From positions 2,820,001 through 2,882,000 of the forward strand of contig WPIO01000011.1 of NCBI GenBank assembly GCA_009760855.2: a DNA stretch of 62,000 nucleotides, written 5' to 3'. Position numbers and translations under genes: made by a program. Numbering within the stretch: position 1 is the first letter of the stretch; each line of letters begins with the position of its first letter. The DNA is from Cristatella mucedo (lineage: Eukaryota; Bryozoa; Phylactolaemata; Cristatellidae). Positions 1 through 25,100 of this stretch are shown here, one piece after another. The notes below the pieces were generated by a model. The model made no database searches. It was not told where the DNA came from and worked only from the letters and a program-made list of their open reading frames with translations.

Positions 1-15
1 GCTCTGAAGCAACTA

Positions 16-129
16 TGCGTGCCTTTGCAAATGGTTGTAGCTAAGCGAAGTAGTAGCCATCTGCGCAGCCCCATGACGAACACAGTGGCTACTACTTCGC
101 TTAGTTACAACCATTTGCAAAAGCACGCA
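16..129. repeat. Long foldback: 44-bp inverted repeat with 26-nt loop
   Basis: The arm 16-59 is the reverse complement of 86-129 with two mismatches, one of which would be a G:U pair in RNA. The pairing continues through ACTAT/ATAGT (12-16 and 131-135) with a 2-nt bulge. It abuts a (TA)n array at 135. The size and loop fit either a miRNA precursor or a MITE/foldback insertion. Confidence 0.85.
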
Positions 130-133
130 CATA

Positions 134-286
<153 letters not shown>

Positions 287-923
287 GTCTGCTAAGATGA
301 TACTGTCGATCCTTTCCGGTCGACTACTAACAAATTTCTTGCACTCAAGCCATGGAATCGTTCTTTCGGACTTTTGTAAAAGCGCCGATCTCGTCCACCA
401 TCACACCGCCGCCTACAACCGGAAGCATTAGCTGCCGCCATGCGAGCGCTCGACCGCCGCCGGGAGCTTTCCGGTTCAGCCACCATCGAGCGTAGCTCTC
501 CACCTGTGTGACCTCTTGCTCGCTGTGTGCCATCTGCCCTGCTGCAGTTCTCCCAGCGTGCAGGCCGGCAGGTGGCCTGCCGTGCGGATCCGGTCTGTAG
601 TGCTAGCGCTACTTTGCTGTTTCCAAGCTCTCAGCAGCCGTGTTCGCCCGGATAGTCGTATCCCGGCTTAGACTGTCCGTGACTCGTGCGAGCAGCTTTG
701 GGTAGAACTAACTCGCATGTGTCCTGCCCGTGTCACCTTCCCACGAGCAGCTTCGAGCCTGCTACAGCATCGGGTGATGGCGCTGTCGCCTGCTGTCACC
801 TCTGTGGCCCGGCCTAGACAGTGCCAGTTGAGCAAGAGAGCTTTCCCTGCTATTGATGCTGCCTCAAGGGGAAGATGCCGTCAGTGCGGGGCTTGATTGA
901 GCGCGCTGCTGCCATGCTTGCAG
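287..923. other. Non-coding stretch upstream of the first visible CMIP exon
   Basis: No exon matching the CMIP PH domain was found here. It is most likely intron, because exon 924-995 begins after a good TGCTTGCAG acceptor and aligns to an internal part of CMIP. Confidence 0.5.
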
Positions 924-13537
<12,614 letters not shown>

Positions 13538-14238
13538 CCAGCCAGCCGCTCTAGCAGCTGCAGGTCCCGCTCCGACGCTCTCGATTCGGCACCCCCCCCC
13601 CCCCCCGCTCTGGCTGAGCAGCAGGCGGAGCAGCTCCGGCTCTTCCGGCCTTCGAAGCCTGCAGCAGCTCGGGCTCTGCGCGGGGGGGGGGCCAGCCTTC
13701 GCCCTCGCAGCCCCCAGCCGCCGAGCGGGCTCGTGCCCGAAACCTGCGTGCCGGCGTCGTCCAGGTCAGGCACAGTGCGGACTGCAGCGGCGTGTGGCAC
13801 TGCTCCCGTGCCAGGGCTGCACTTTTTTTGGTGCAGCGCACCATCTGCGCGAAAGGTCACAGATTCCTCGATGGATGGTTGGATGGATGCGTCCTTCGCT
13901 CGCGTCGTCGCCGCCGTCGTCGCAGCTGCCGGTCTGCGCTGGACGCAGACGCCCAAAGCTCCGGCGGCTGGGTCGTCGCGACGAACGATGAATTGTCTCC
14001 GCTTGACGGTCGCTCAGATAATTATTCTCGCTCTTCCTGCTGCTGGAAAGCCAAAGAGCAGCGCACGCAGCAGCTACTCGGGCGTACGAGCCCGGATGGT
14101 TGCAATGCAGTCCGCCCCCTGGCCCCGAGACAAGAAAAAAAGTTTCATACTCCTCGCGGCCTTGGCCGCGGCTGAGCATACCGCTTCGGAAAGCAGTGGC
14201 AGTGACTTGCGAGCTTTGTTTCGCCAGCTGGAATCGCG

Positions 14239-14258
14239 GCAGCCGAAGCTTCGGCTGC
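14239..14258. repeat. Perfect 20-bp palindrome without loop
   Basis: GCAGCCGAAGCTTCGGCTGC reads identically on both strands. Confidence 0.9.
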
Positions 14259-16854
14259 GGCTGCTTCGGCAGTGGCTGTGGCTTCACTGGGGGCAGCCAC
14301 GACCGCCTTTAGCGATTTGCCGACCTTTGTGCCGTTCGACGGCTGCTGCTATTGTTATTGCGGTTTGCACGCAATGGCAGAGCTTACCGACAATCCGTCT
14401 TTGTCGCCGCCACCCGGTTCGCGTCGCGTCTACCGCTTTTAATGGCAGCTGGGTCATGGCGAATTCGTCTGAACGTGCTGCGGCCGTGGATGCCGTCGAT
14501 GCCTCTTGAACTCGTAGTGTGCAAGCCTGCATTTGTACGACATCTGTTGTCCCTGACAGCATTTATGGTAATGTTATTATTATTATTATTATTATGACTA
14601 TTATTGGTACCAGTGGTTTGTATTACATGACATAATTTCGTAAAACTTATACCTGCTTTAGTTGAAAGTTCGGGTGACAATTTTGGCCACCACCAGCGAT
14701 CCTGGCTACAGCAGCTTGCTGACGAATGGCCTTAACTTAGACCTACCTACCATGCTCAGCACAAACTGGCCGCTGCGGCACGCTTAGTCGGTGCGGGTTT
14801 CAAATAGAGGCCCGTGCATTTTCTCGACGTCGCCTTGGAAGTCTCTCCCGTGGGGGTGCGTGTTGGGCGAGCGAACCTGCTTCCTGCCTACTAACTGCCT
14901 GCCTGCCCCATTTGCTGGGCTGCCCGACTCGACTCTTGGCTCCCATAGGCATTGGCACTCTTTGATCTCATTGGATCTTATTGATTTACCGCCTCTGGAG
15001 CATTACTCTTTGTCAACGCATTCAGTTGCTCAATTCTGTCATGTTTTCCCTCAATCATCCTTGCAGCACCCGAAAGCATGCCGGTGCTGCCGTATGCTGG
15101 CATTAGCTCTCGTTCGCTCTTACATAATTTTTATCCGAGCAGCTCGATTGAGGCTTGGGACGGGTCCCCTTTCTTCTTATGCATATTCATCGTCCCTGCC
15201 GCGTTCGGCTGCTATCGGTAGCTTCGGCTGCTTCTCGCCTAACTAGTCGCGATGGCATATTGGCTTCACTACAATGGTCTATGCCAAGCGATCTAGCATG
15301 CCAGAGGGCTCCCCGGGCTGCCATAAGACCACAGCGCCAATATGACTTCAGTGGCCACTTGCTTTCAGAAAACTTGCGAACTTGGGGTCACGCGCCGGAG
15401 CCACGTGGAGCCTCGCCAGACTCGCCAGAGTCGTAGCATCGACATGACATGTACGACTTCGTCCAGCGACGACTAAACGACGTCTGCTGACGGCAGGCAA
15501 TAACGGCTTCCTGAGGGTTGGGCGGCGGTTAAGCGAGGGCTATTCAACCAGTCCTCGGTCTCGGGCTTTCGTTGGTCCAAGTCACTCTGACGCCACTTCT
15601 TGTGGGACCGTGCTGGCTGCACGAATCGCCTCGCGTTAGACTACCATCCTTCTCGCTGGCGTGTGCACTTTTGACCCCAGTGCATCTTCAACGTAGATTG
15701 CCGACGATGCTTAATGAGCAGCAGAATGATTTTCACGAAGCAGGGACCAAGCAACAAGTGCCGGCGGACCCGTCAGCGCTTGCCGACCATGCCATACCCG
15801 CGATCAACCCGGGGTGCCATGCTGCCATGGAGAGGGCGTTCGACAACCGCCTTACTATCTCGTCATTTTCGCTTTTTGGCTGGCAGGCCACACTGGCCAG
15901 GAAATGGCGGCTGACAGCGGCGCCGAAAATGTACGGTCTCGTAAGCGCCAGCGTCTGCCAAGCCGCCGAGCAGTAGTCAGCGCCAGCCGTGGGAAAGCGG
16001 TCTGCGCGTTGCTGACTCGCACAGACCTCCGGCGTTGTTGCTTGTATCGGCGAGAGAGTGTTGTCAAGCGCCCCCCCCCGCCCCGTCTCCCTTGCGATCT
16101 CTGCGTCTGGGCGCCGCGCGGGGCCGCCGTGCTGCACTGTGCCTGTAGCCGCGGGCTCCGCGACGCGCCGTACCGACGCAGCATCCGGTGAACAGGGTCG
16201 AACGCGAGGCGGCCTTGAGGTTAAGAGTCACTCTTGAGCGTTTCCCTTTCCGCCGGTCGCCTTTCGGAGTCGAACCGCGAACGAACGGCCGGCTGGCAGC
16301 CGGAGCAGCGCAGCTAATGCGGCGTCCGCCCGGGGCCGCCGTCTATACGCGGTTCACTTCCGAAAACGCATCTTCTTATGCCGGCATTTAGCGGGTCTCC
16401 GCGATTCGTCCTTTATGTTGTGTGCAGACGCTGTGCACGCTGCCACTAGCCATACTTGCATGCTGACCCCGTTCATGCCACCCCTAAATACGCTGTTGCT
16501 GTTGTTCGTTGAGCACGCTACCACTCGACCATTCGACCGTGCTTCGGCGCCGGCCTCGCCTCCTCGGCGATTGCAGCCAACCGAAATGAGGAGTCCCTCC
16601 TCCTCCTCCTCCCTACCGAAGTCCTGCGAGCTGCTTGGGTGCGAAGCCTTCTCTCCGCTGTGCTTTCGCTGAGCTCGCAAACGACTCGCCTACGGCGCAG
16701 GCGACGTTCGCAAGTTCCGGCCATTCGCTCGGGGTAATCGTCGCGAGGTTTGTCCCTGCCGTCCCCTCTACAAGACGACGCCGTTCCGGCTTCTTGCCGC
16801 GAACCCCTTTCTTCGCCTTCGCCAGCGTTTCTCACGAGATCGTCGGCGAAAGAA

Positions 16855-17232
16855 ATGGCCTTCAAAGCGCACCGCTGGGCGGCAGCGGACGGAGAACTTA
16901 AAAAGCTGAACCGCGACCCGACGCCGTCCTTCGCCTCACGTTCAAACTCGCGAGTGGTCATACGCCGCGGCGGCTCGCTGGACGCCTCATACCCGAACGT
17001 CTCGCTCGAGTGTGCGTTCAGTGACTTCGCCGCGCTGCAAGCATGGAAAGACCCCATTTTTGCCCGTCACTTCGGGCTGTTGGTTTTGTTGGAATATGAT
17101 TGGCCCGATTCTTTGATTAGAGCCTGGTTTCATTTCGGCGCATATGGCTGCACTTCGAATCTCCGCTCCGTCGGTCGGTCAGCGTCCGCCGCCGTTGCTG
17201 CCTTTCGGGCGCCTTTCGTAGTCGTCGAATGA
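16855..17232 (+). CDS. Unrecognised open frame in GC-rich intergenic DNA
   Basis: ATG at 16855 opens 125 residues beginning MAFKAHRWAAADGELKK and ending in TGA. The frame is open upstream to at least 16750. No domain, signal peptide or splice support is seen. The opposite strand is also open across most of the interval (16518-17057), so the open frame may only reflect few stop codons in GC-rich DNA. Treat it as a candidate, not a gene. Confidence 0.12.
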   Translation: MAFKAHRWAAADGELKKLNRDPTPSFASRSNSRVVIRRGGSLDASYPNVSLECAFSDFAALQAWKDPIFARHFGLLVLLEYDWPDSLIRAWFHFGAYGCTSNLRSVGRSASAAVAAFRAPFVVVE

Positions 17233-17719
17233 TCGTAGCCGAAGTTCGACTTGAAAGATATAAACGATCTTCTCTCAACGGTGCCAGCCTATTTGTAATT
17301 TCGGAGAGGACAAATGCCTTGGTCGAGGAGTTTCGCTCAGACGCGGCCGTCGACTGTGCCATGCTGAAAGTTTTTTGGCGATTTTCTGGAGCGCGTGATA
17401 GTCGCCGCCACCGTCGGCCAGCCGCCACTCTAATGGGGTCTTCCCTTTAGAGTGGTGTCTGACCGACTTTATTAAAACCGGATTGGGGCAGCATCCAGGT
17501 GGTCGGGTTTAATATAAAGAACGACTAAACCCCGAATGATTGAAACCGCGACGTGCATGCATCCACGTCTCGCTGCATTCCCGAAGTCAGCGAAAAATTC
17601 GTCTCGAGCTCGGCTTCTTTGCTGCCAAGAACGCGGGTCCGCTTTGCTGCCAAAGGGGAAGGGCTTTTTCACACGACGCCGCAACGACGCCGCGTAGCGA
17701 CAGCGAGCGGCCGACCCGT

Positions 17720-17818
17720 CCGAACGAGGCTCCGAAACGAGGCTCCGAACGAGGCTCCGAAACGAGGCTCCGAACGAGGCTCCGAACGAGGTTCCGAACG
17801 AGGCTCCGAACGAGGCTC
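17720..17818 (+). repeat. Minisatellite of 12-13 bp, about 8 copies
   Basis: Unit CGAACGAGGCTC with an extra A or a C-to-T change in some copies. On both strands it reads as a repeated short peptide, which makes spurious open frames. Confidence 0.92.
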
Positions 17819-18224
17819 ACTGCGTGCATTCTGAGTGTCGCCCCTTGGCCATCGCACAGCCGCCCGAAGGCTTTGCTAGCGCGTCCGAGAGTCCTCGGGG
17901 GCTGTGTTCTCGCGACGCTCGTGGTCAGCCCGAATGATGGTCACCCCGAACACTGGCCGTGCTGATAGCTTCGAGGCATAATAAGGTTCTATAGCGTGCA
18001 ACTGCAGTAACTTCTAGCTATGGTCATGGCACCTCGCGGTAGGATGCTGTCCATTATGCCAGCTGCAGGTGGCCATAGTCATAGTGCTGTCACCAGTAGT
18101 GACTGCAAGCCAAGTTGAGTCAGGAGATTCCTGAGACGAGCATCTCTGTAATATCATGCTTCACTGTTTCATAGGTGCCGGTGAATGAACGCCGAGCATT
18201 TGGTAATGCTTTACATGCAGCATC

Positions 18225-18625
18225 CCTCTCTCTCTCTCTCTCTTTCTTAAAGTCTCCTAGATATCCTCCGATCCTCCGATCTCAGTTCTCCTGATGTCCC
18301 TCTCTCTCTCTCTATATAAATGTATTATTTTTTTTATCTTCTTAAGAGTCTTAACAGGTCCTCTCTCTCTCTCTTTCTCTATCCTCCGTCCCTCTCTCTC
18401 TCTTTCTTATCCTCCGTCCCTCTCTCTCTCTCTTTCTTATCCTCCGTCTCTCTCTCTCTCTCTCTTTCTTATCCTCCGTCCCTCTCTCTCTCTCTTTCTT
18501 ATCCTCCGTCCCTCTCTCTCTCTCTTTCTTATCCTCCCTCTCTCTCTCTTTCTTATCCTCCGTCCCTCTCTCTCTCTCTTTCTTATCCTCCGTCCCTCTC
18601 TCTCTCTCTTTCTTATCCTCCGTCC

Positions 18626-18663
<38 letters not shown>

Positions 18664-18709
18664 TTCTTATCCTCCGTCCCTCTCTCTCTCTCTTTCTTAT
18701 CCTCCGTCC

Positions 18710-18743
<34 letters not shown>

Positions 18744-18757
18744 TCTCCTCCGCCCCC

Positions 18758-18795
<38 letters not shown>

Positions 18796-18909
18796 TTCTT
18801 ATCCTCCGTCCCTCTCTCTCTCTCTTTCTTATCCTCCGTCCCTCTCTCTCTCTGTCTCTCTGTCTCTCTCTCTCTTTCTTTCTTATCTCTCCGTCCCTCT
18901 CTCTCTCTC
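18225..18909. repeat. CT-based higher-order minisatellite
   Basis: From 18361, blocks of (CT)n are each capped by TTTCTTATCCTCCGTC and repeat at about 28-34 bp intervals roughly 15 times. Block length changes through differing CT number. Simple CT stretches precede it at 18225-18312. Confidence 0.92.
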
Positions 18910-19283
18910 GCGACGCTCGTGACTGAGTTCGGCAGCGAGCAGCCGCTGCGGGATTGTTCGGGGATTGTGCGCATTGAAGCAAAAGCGTACGCGTTCGCGA
19001 AAGCGAAAGTCTCCGCTGATTTTCGCAGGATTCTCGCGTAACCTCGCGCCCCGAGAAAAGCGGCGGCTGCTCGTCCGATCGAGCGCATCTGCAATCGTCA
19101 CATTGCTGCTGCTAGAGGACGTGGCGACTGCTGTCCTTCGACGACGAAGCGGTCAAAGGTCAGGTATTAAATTCAATCGGCGGCCAGCCGACAGTTTGTG
19201 AATTCATTTTCGGTCAGCCACGATCAGACTTATCCGCCGCTCGCTCAGTACACAATCGTACGCTTTGGGCCGCTCTCGGGCGA

Positions 19284-19329
19284 AGCGGAGCTCTGCGAGC
19301 GAGCGCACGCTCGCTCGCAGAGCTCCGCT
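19284..19329. repeat. Perfect 22-bp hairpin, 2-nt loop
   Basis: Arm 19284-19305 (AGCGGAGCTCTGCGAGCGAG and two more bases) faces its exact reverse complement at 19308-19329. Confidence 0.92.
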
Positions 19330-19395
19330 CGAGGTTCCGCTCGAAGTTCCACCTCGGCTCTGCCGCCTCGGCTCCCGGCTTTTACTTTTCGTCCT

Positions 19396-19428
19396 CCCAG
19401 AGCTTCGTTCGATGTTCGAAGCTCTGGG
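19396..19428. repeat. Perfect 12-bp hairpin, 9-nt loop
   Basis: CCCAGAGCTTCG (19396-19407) and its reverse complement at 19417-19428, only 67 bp from the 22-bp hairpin. Confidence 0.85.
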
Positions 19429-20099
19429 TGGCTCTGGCGGCCGCATTTTCGAGTCGTCTAGCTAGCTCCGTGTAAAGCTATACGTGCAGGCCGGACTTTC
19501 ATAGAGCTCTTCCGTGTCCGTCGCTGAGTTACCGTTGCGATGTGCGGCATCCCACGTCCGGGCAGAACTAGGCCGCAAGCACGATGGCTCGTAACGGCGC
19601 TAGGCAGCCGACTCGCGATAAATACGAACCTGGAGCTGGCTGGTGACGCCTGTACGTCGTATTGCGGCTTGCGACCTGCGGGTGCAGCACCGATGCACTC
19701 AGCAGCGACGAAGATCTAGCATATCTCAAGTTAACAGGTCCATGCTCACATGTCCATTGCTTAGAGAAGTCGATTTGACAGCGCCGGATTGTTACAGGCG
19801 TTCAGCTGTGGCCATGGCTGGCGTACGTCAGCATCTCAGTGGCCTAAAGTTCCAACCGGATCAAATGTCGCTGCCCAATCAGGAACGCGAGAGCGACTGC
19901 ATATCTCAAGGCGTCTGATTTCGTGCGGCCTCGGCCATAGATTGTCACATAATCGCTTCCTAGCCGTTTACAATCAGGGACCGAAATGATTAGCGAGCGT
20001 CAGCTATAATCTGGCTGATTCTGGCTCGCGGCCGTTTCAGCTCTGCTCTCTGCTCAATGGCTGCTCGAGGCTCAGTGGACAGGTGGTTCGCATGTCGTA

Positions 20100-20335
20100 T
20101 CGCCGAGGTCTGTAATGTAATGCACCTACGTCTGTAACTCCGCAAACACTGCGTGACTGTCGCACAGTAGAGTTTTGCGTATCGAACTCACAGCCTAAGC
20201 GGCTTTCGGCACGCATTCGGTGGCCAGCAGACTTCGTCTCACAAAACGAAGAGAAAATGACAAGCATAGAGCTGAGTCGGGAGAGCTGTCGAGGTAGTGA
20301 GTAGCACGGGAGTAGCAGCTCTGTACTGGGTACCG
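20100..20335 (-). mobile_element. LINE-B 3' fragment
   Basis: Matches the same strand of 45,555-45,790 and 60,275-60,500. Shared phrases include ACTCACAGCCTAAGCGGCTTTCGG and TGTAATGTAATG at the low-coordinate end. The longest copy (45,555-46,025) encodes a CR1/L2-type ORF2 C-terminus. Confidence 0.75.
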
Positions 20336-20934
20336 GAGAAGGTTCTCGGTGCAGACCCGCACTGCCGTTCGAACCGAAGACCAATTACTAGAATTTGGCT
20401 TGACGACGTTTCATTGTCAGCATGTCTTAAGTGCCTAGGGAAGAGGTAAGGTTCTTTTTTTTGGGGGGGGGGGTAAGATGCTCTTTGGGCTTACCGAAGA
20501 GGTGGATGACATGAAAGCTACAAAAATGGAATACTATGAAGAACAAAATCTCAATAGAGTAATGAGCGAGCTAGCGGGCGCTTGCAGTGGCGACCCTTCA
20601 GAGGTTGCTGGCTGCACTTTCGGCTGATCTGCTGCAACCCTTCAGTGTTATTGTTTAGTGTTATTGAATGTCGATTTAATTGCTGCTGCAGCTAGCGTTT
20701 GAGTGCCAGCTGTATTCTGCTGAGCTCTGGTTGCATTCGATGAACTGTATTCGCACTGCACAGACCGGATGTGCAGGGTGCTGGTGGCTGCACAGGCTGT
20801 AAGCTGGGGCTCTCGGGGTTCCGGTCCCTTAGTGGTCCTGGAAGCCACTAGTCTCTCCCTCGACGACTTTAAAGTGCGATTACGGCACGCGCATCAGCTC
20901 ACGTGGCTTGAAAGTGACAAATGCTACTGCTGAT

Positions 20935-21045
20935 GAATCGTCGGTAAGCAACCCAGGTCATGGGTTCGAGTCTTGCAATGGGCGATCCCTGCACTATAGC
21001 CGCCGCTGCCGGGAACGACGCGGTTAGTGCTGGTTTGATTAGGGG
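20935..21045 (+). mobile_element. Diverged SINE-1-like fragment
   Basis: Has a B-box-like GGTTCGAGTCTTG, then GGCGATCCCTGCACTATAGCCGC, parallel to SINE-1 at 11391. Similarity is partial. Confidence 0.45.
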
Positions 21046-21254
21046 CGACTCGCAGCGATTGGTATCAGTAGGTCGTCCCTTCCCTAGTAGCCAATGCATC
21101 AGCATTTAAAGACGGCAGTTTCCTAAAGGCAGTATCTTAACTGAAGGATCCCGAAAGCCCTCCGATTCCGCAGCGAAATTCCCCGAGAAATGACCGAAGC
21201 GAAAGCGACCGAAATTTTTTCATTCTTCTTCGGTTCTGCCTCTTTGGAGGCAGA

Positions 21255-21570
21255 TCGTGAAAGCTGCACGACTGCACGGGCATCCATGTGCGGATGTCAT
21301 CAATACATGCAGCAAGTGAGTTGAAGAGAATTCGAGGTGCTCGAAGGCCGGGAGGGATCAAAGCAAAGGTACAACTGAGTGTCATCCGCATAGAAGTGAA
21401 AGCCTGGATTGTGCTTGGCAAGCACATCAGCAAGAGGGAGAGTATAAACCGTGAAAAAAACCGGATCTAACACGGAGCGCTGAGGTACCCCATATTTTAG
21501 AGATACCTCAGATGATCTTTGTCCATTCACGTCAATACTCTGGAGTCTGCCCCTTCACTTTCGCCCACAA
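21255..21570 (-). mobile_element. LINE-A reverse transcriptase fragment (CR1/L2-like)
   Basis: The minus strand reads [17 protein letters not shown], then [17 protein letters not shown], which are the RT motifs of non-LTR retrotransposons including the catalytic YADD. Both ends are truncated. GVPQ-RSVLDP differs from the usual GSVLGP, so it is probably inactive. Confidence 0.85.
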
Positions 21571-21964
21571 TAAGTGGGCAATCTCGCACCGAGCCAATGG
21601 CTGACGCGTTTGGAACCTGCTAGTCCCTGTGATCGCTTCGCATAAGCGACCGTTTTTCATAGCAAACTCGAGGGTTTTTGAGCATATTTGTAACGAATAA
21701 AGCAACTAAAGGCTACTTGCTCAATTTTGACTTCGACTGCTGCAATTTGCCGGAGTCGATGAGTGGGCAAGGGTTTCCGGCTGACATTGACCGATTCGTT
21801 AATTGTAAGCGCACAGTGGGATGTAATGGGACTTTCATGGAGGAGTGTACAGTGCAGCTGGTGCTACCGTCGAGTGTTGACCGGGTTCGTGCCTTCGTGT
21901 TTTCTTTCGTACACTTCCGTATCTCGTACAGTTGGTGGAGCCACAGTCAAGGGCCGAGACAGCA

Positions 21965-22135
21965 GCCTACTTCCGGTTTGGCCCAGTGGTTAAGGCGCTC
22001 ACCCCGACCGAGGTCAAGGTGAATGTCTCCGATGATATAGGTCGTGGGTTCGAGCCCGGTAGCAATGTGTGAAGAGTCTGAATAGAGGTTTAGTTCTCTT
22101 AAGGCACTGCACGAATGAAATTTTTTTTTTAGGCA
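21965..22135 (+). mobile_element. tRNA-derived SINE, family 2
   Basis: The head GGCCCAGTGGTTAAGGCGCT resembles the D-arm of Leu/Ser tRNAs. The B box GTGGGTTCGAGCCC follows after a long variable part. The tail TTTAGTTCTCTTAAGGCACT ends in a T run and parallels the LINE-A 3' end. Confidence 0.8.
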
Positions 22136-22139
22136 GAGC

Positions 22140-25100
22140 TCAGCAATAACGACGAGATTCCATGCAGAAAGTAGCTGATTCAGAAGAGGCCACCACGAGA
22201 AAAGCGATACTCATAGCCTAGCCACTACTACTTAGCCTAGGCAGCTATGGCGTTCCCGGTCTCTAGCCAGCCGTTCGAGCGAGCACCAACAAAATCAGAC
22301 GCAAGATAAAAAATTGGAAGCAGCTGTTCTCCACTACTGGCAAAGCAGAACAGGTTTGTGCGATTCAAATCCCTGCTGTTAGAAACCATAGTAACTAGCT
22401 AGCCAGACTCGCCTACAGGGGCAGTACCGGACCGAGGCTGTACACTAGAGCAGGTGGCTACACAGTAACCCAAGCGCATTACGTAGTGCACGTTAGTTCC
22501 GGTCTGCCTACCATACATCCGGTGCTTATAAAATAACATCCGGCATTCTGGAATGCTTACAGGGGGAAGGCTGCCCGACTGCACACAATGCAACGATAGT
22601 TGGAAAGCTGGCAAAGCTACCGGTGCAGCTTTCGCCATATTTCAAGAGGGGCTGCCAACATTCCTTTATTTGGCATTTGGAGAACAGGTCAAAACCAGCT
22701 ACTTGCCAGAGCCGGATGAGGGCTTTAAATGCCTTTCCCAGCAAAAATTTTGCGCCAAAGCCGAGGCCAAGTGCTGAATTCCAATGTTAAATGACCGGGT
22801 GCTAACTGTGAAAGTCTGTGTCCAGAAATGCACTAATCAGTTGACGTGGTTTCTTTCCAGGATATGCCAAGTTTCACAGATATCTTAGGCTGCTATGCAG
22901 CTGTTTTATTATTATCATCATGATTTGCCCTCCCAAGTTTCAAAGGTCGTGATGTGCTTATGTGGTCAAACTGGCCAACGGTTCAACTAATCCTTTCTTT
23001 GTTATGTCACTTGCCCAACCGTTCCAGCGAAGTTCGAAAAGTGACCTAAAAACCCCCGGAGGCTGGAATCTCTGCAATCTCAGTGAGAAAAAGTCGCCCT
23101 TTTTGCTCGCGAATGCTGCCGTTGCTCGAGCTTCGAGCTTCCCTACCCCTACCCCCCCCCCCGAGCTGCTGCTGCCGCCTTCACGACACCTGCCCCAGCA
23201 GCTGGGTAGCAGTAGCTCGGCAGCAGGGCGACACGATAGCCTGAAGGCAGCAGCAGCAGTCGCTGAGGGAGGGTGGGCAGCACAGAGAAGGTTGAGTGAC
23301 GGCAGCAGCCGCTGCCATCCAGCAGCTTCAGTCACTCCGCCTACTTCACATCCGTTCCATTCACAACTAAGGAATGCAACAATGGATTTTGCAACGTGCC
23401 AAACCCTCGTAAACGAGCATGACATTCGGGGGGGGGGGGGGGCTAGCATACAAGCAGCAGCCCCGCTTGAATGTCCACGTCGACTGAGTAGGAGCCGCAT
23501 GAAAAACGAACCTGCGCGTGACGACATGAACATACTGCTGTCAGAACATTCGTCGAAACAAAATCAAGTATAAAGGGACATCAACATGCGAACGCACGGC
23601 AGCACCTCTATTATAAATAGGGAAGTACATTGCACATGCATATGCAAGTATAAAAACACATCGTCATCGTCGTCGAAATCCATAAATAATATCTTAGGCG
23701 ATGTGTATAGAGGGGTCGAACTCTCCTGGATCGAAGACAAGGGCTTCACGTTCAAAGCAGCCGAAGCGATTGGCTCCATCAGGTCGCAGCAGATCTGTAA
23801 GGGGGTCCATCGAGCACCAAGCGATTTCTTGCTGCAGATCCCATCATCGCCTGAGTGCGTGCACGCCAGACATATCGCCGGCCAGCAGTACTCGACTTTC
23901 CACTAGTTGCACATGCAGCAGGCACAACATTCCAAGTTGACAGCCCCCTCGAATACTCGGTTAGCCAGAAAGCGATTGGCAAAAGCTGTCTGTCCCTCGA
24001 AAATCAAATCGTATGGATCGGTCAAGCACCAATGCAGTGATCCAGGGATTCAGTCGTTGAATGAACCGGGCGTGAAGAGAGGCGAATGTGGACCAGGTAG
24101 GATCGGAGAAGTGACGACTTGAGATAAGATCCGCCCCGCCTTGACCAAGAAATCGCATCTGTAACACACAGAGCAGAGTGCCCACGTTTAATCACGCCAC
24201 GTGACCGGATGCAAACCGGTCATCCACGTGACCAAACACCTTTCTTAACTGATGCCAACGTAGGCCAGCAGCGACCAGTGGCTGCCGATTGGCGAGATGA
24301 GGCGACCTTGCATGCATCCGCCTTACCCACGGCGGCCATAACCCACACGGTCAAAGCCACGCACGTACCATCCCATTGAGCAGCCTCCGTGTGCCAAGTA
24401 TCGTTAGTGCCAAGTGCTCGTGCCAAGCTCACTTCCGTTCACTCCTCCTCCTCCTCCTTAGGGAGTTAGTTAGAACTCGGGATTTATTTCACAGTAAGTC
24501 ACGTGCTCCCTGCTGCAAAAAAGGGACATCTCCTTCAAAGGGCAAGTGTGAGCCACGAGTTTCATCATCTTAAATTCGGCACCTTTCTGCATCCCTAGTC
24601 ACGAGGCTTTGCTGCCGTTCCTCCGAAGCCTCACCGGAAGCTCTCGAATCCTCTCCAGCCAACGAATTATTGGCCTCATCATTTTCCCTTGGAGGCAGCT
24701 GAGCCCTAATGCACCGATCCATCATGCTGTCTCTAGCCTCGGCTAGCCTCCAACGTACCGGCCTCCTGGTGGTTCATTACTTCCGGCGGCTCACTACTTG
24801 CTTTCTCAGCTTCAGGTTCTCACTTGATCGACACTTGGGTTTGCTGAACCCAGACCAAAACAAACTGAGCCGTAAGACAGCACTATGCGACAGACTATCG
24901 CTGCTACTCAATCGGGGACATTCGGAAAAGCCAGGCATCACTTGGAGTGATGGAGCTGCACCTGCTGCACTGACTGACCCCCGAAGCTCGGACTCCTATG
25001 CACTCAGCCGACTATGCAGTTAGCATAATTTCATTTTACGATCAGTTCGAAGATCGGGGGGGGGGGGGGGCTCGGGCAGGCTGCTGTACAGAGAGGAGGA

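Larger units (their letters stand above)
13538..17718. other. GC-rich region after CMIP, no gene recognised
   Basis: Open frames are frequent on both strands because stops are rare, but none shows a recognisable domain. It includes a 20-bp perfect palindrome at 14239-14258 and C or G runs at 13592 and 13682. No clear polyadenylation signal was identified for CMIP. Confidence 0.5.
18910..20095. other. GC-rich intergenic stretch with two perfect hairpins, no gene recognised
   Basis: Contains the 19284-19329 and 19396-19428 inverted repeats. No frame resembles a known family. Confidence 0.5.

Noticed and set aside
13733-14509. 258-codon open frame downstream of CMIP
   Set aside because: Low-stop GC-rich sequence, no recognisable family, and it includes homopolymer-derived residues.
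16518-17057. Minus-strand 179-codon open frame
   Set aside because: Arg- and Ser-rich composition in GC-rich DNA overlapping another open frame; no domain or splice support.
23961-24432. Possible DIRS or other retroelement RNase H remnant (ADLISSRHFSDPTW)
   Set aside because: Only one short motif-like stretch; upstream and downstream frames do not extend the similarity.
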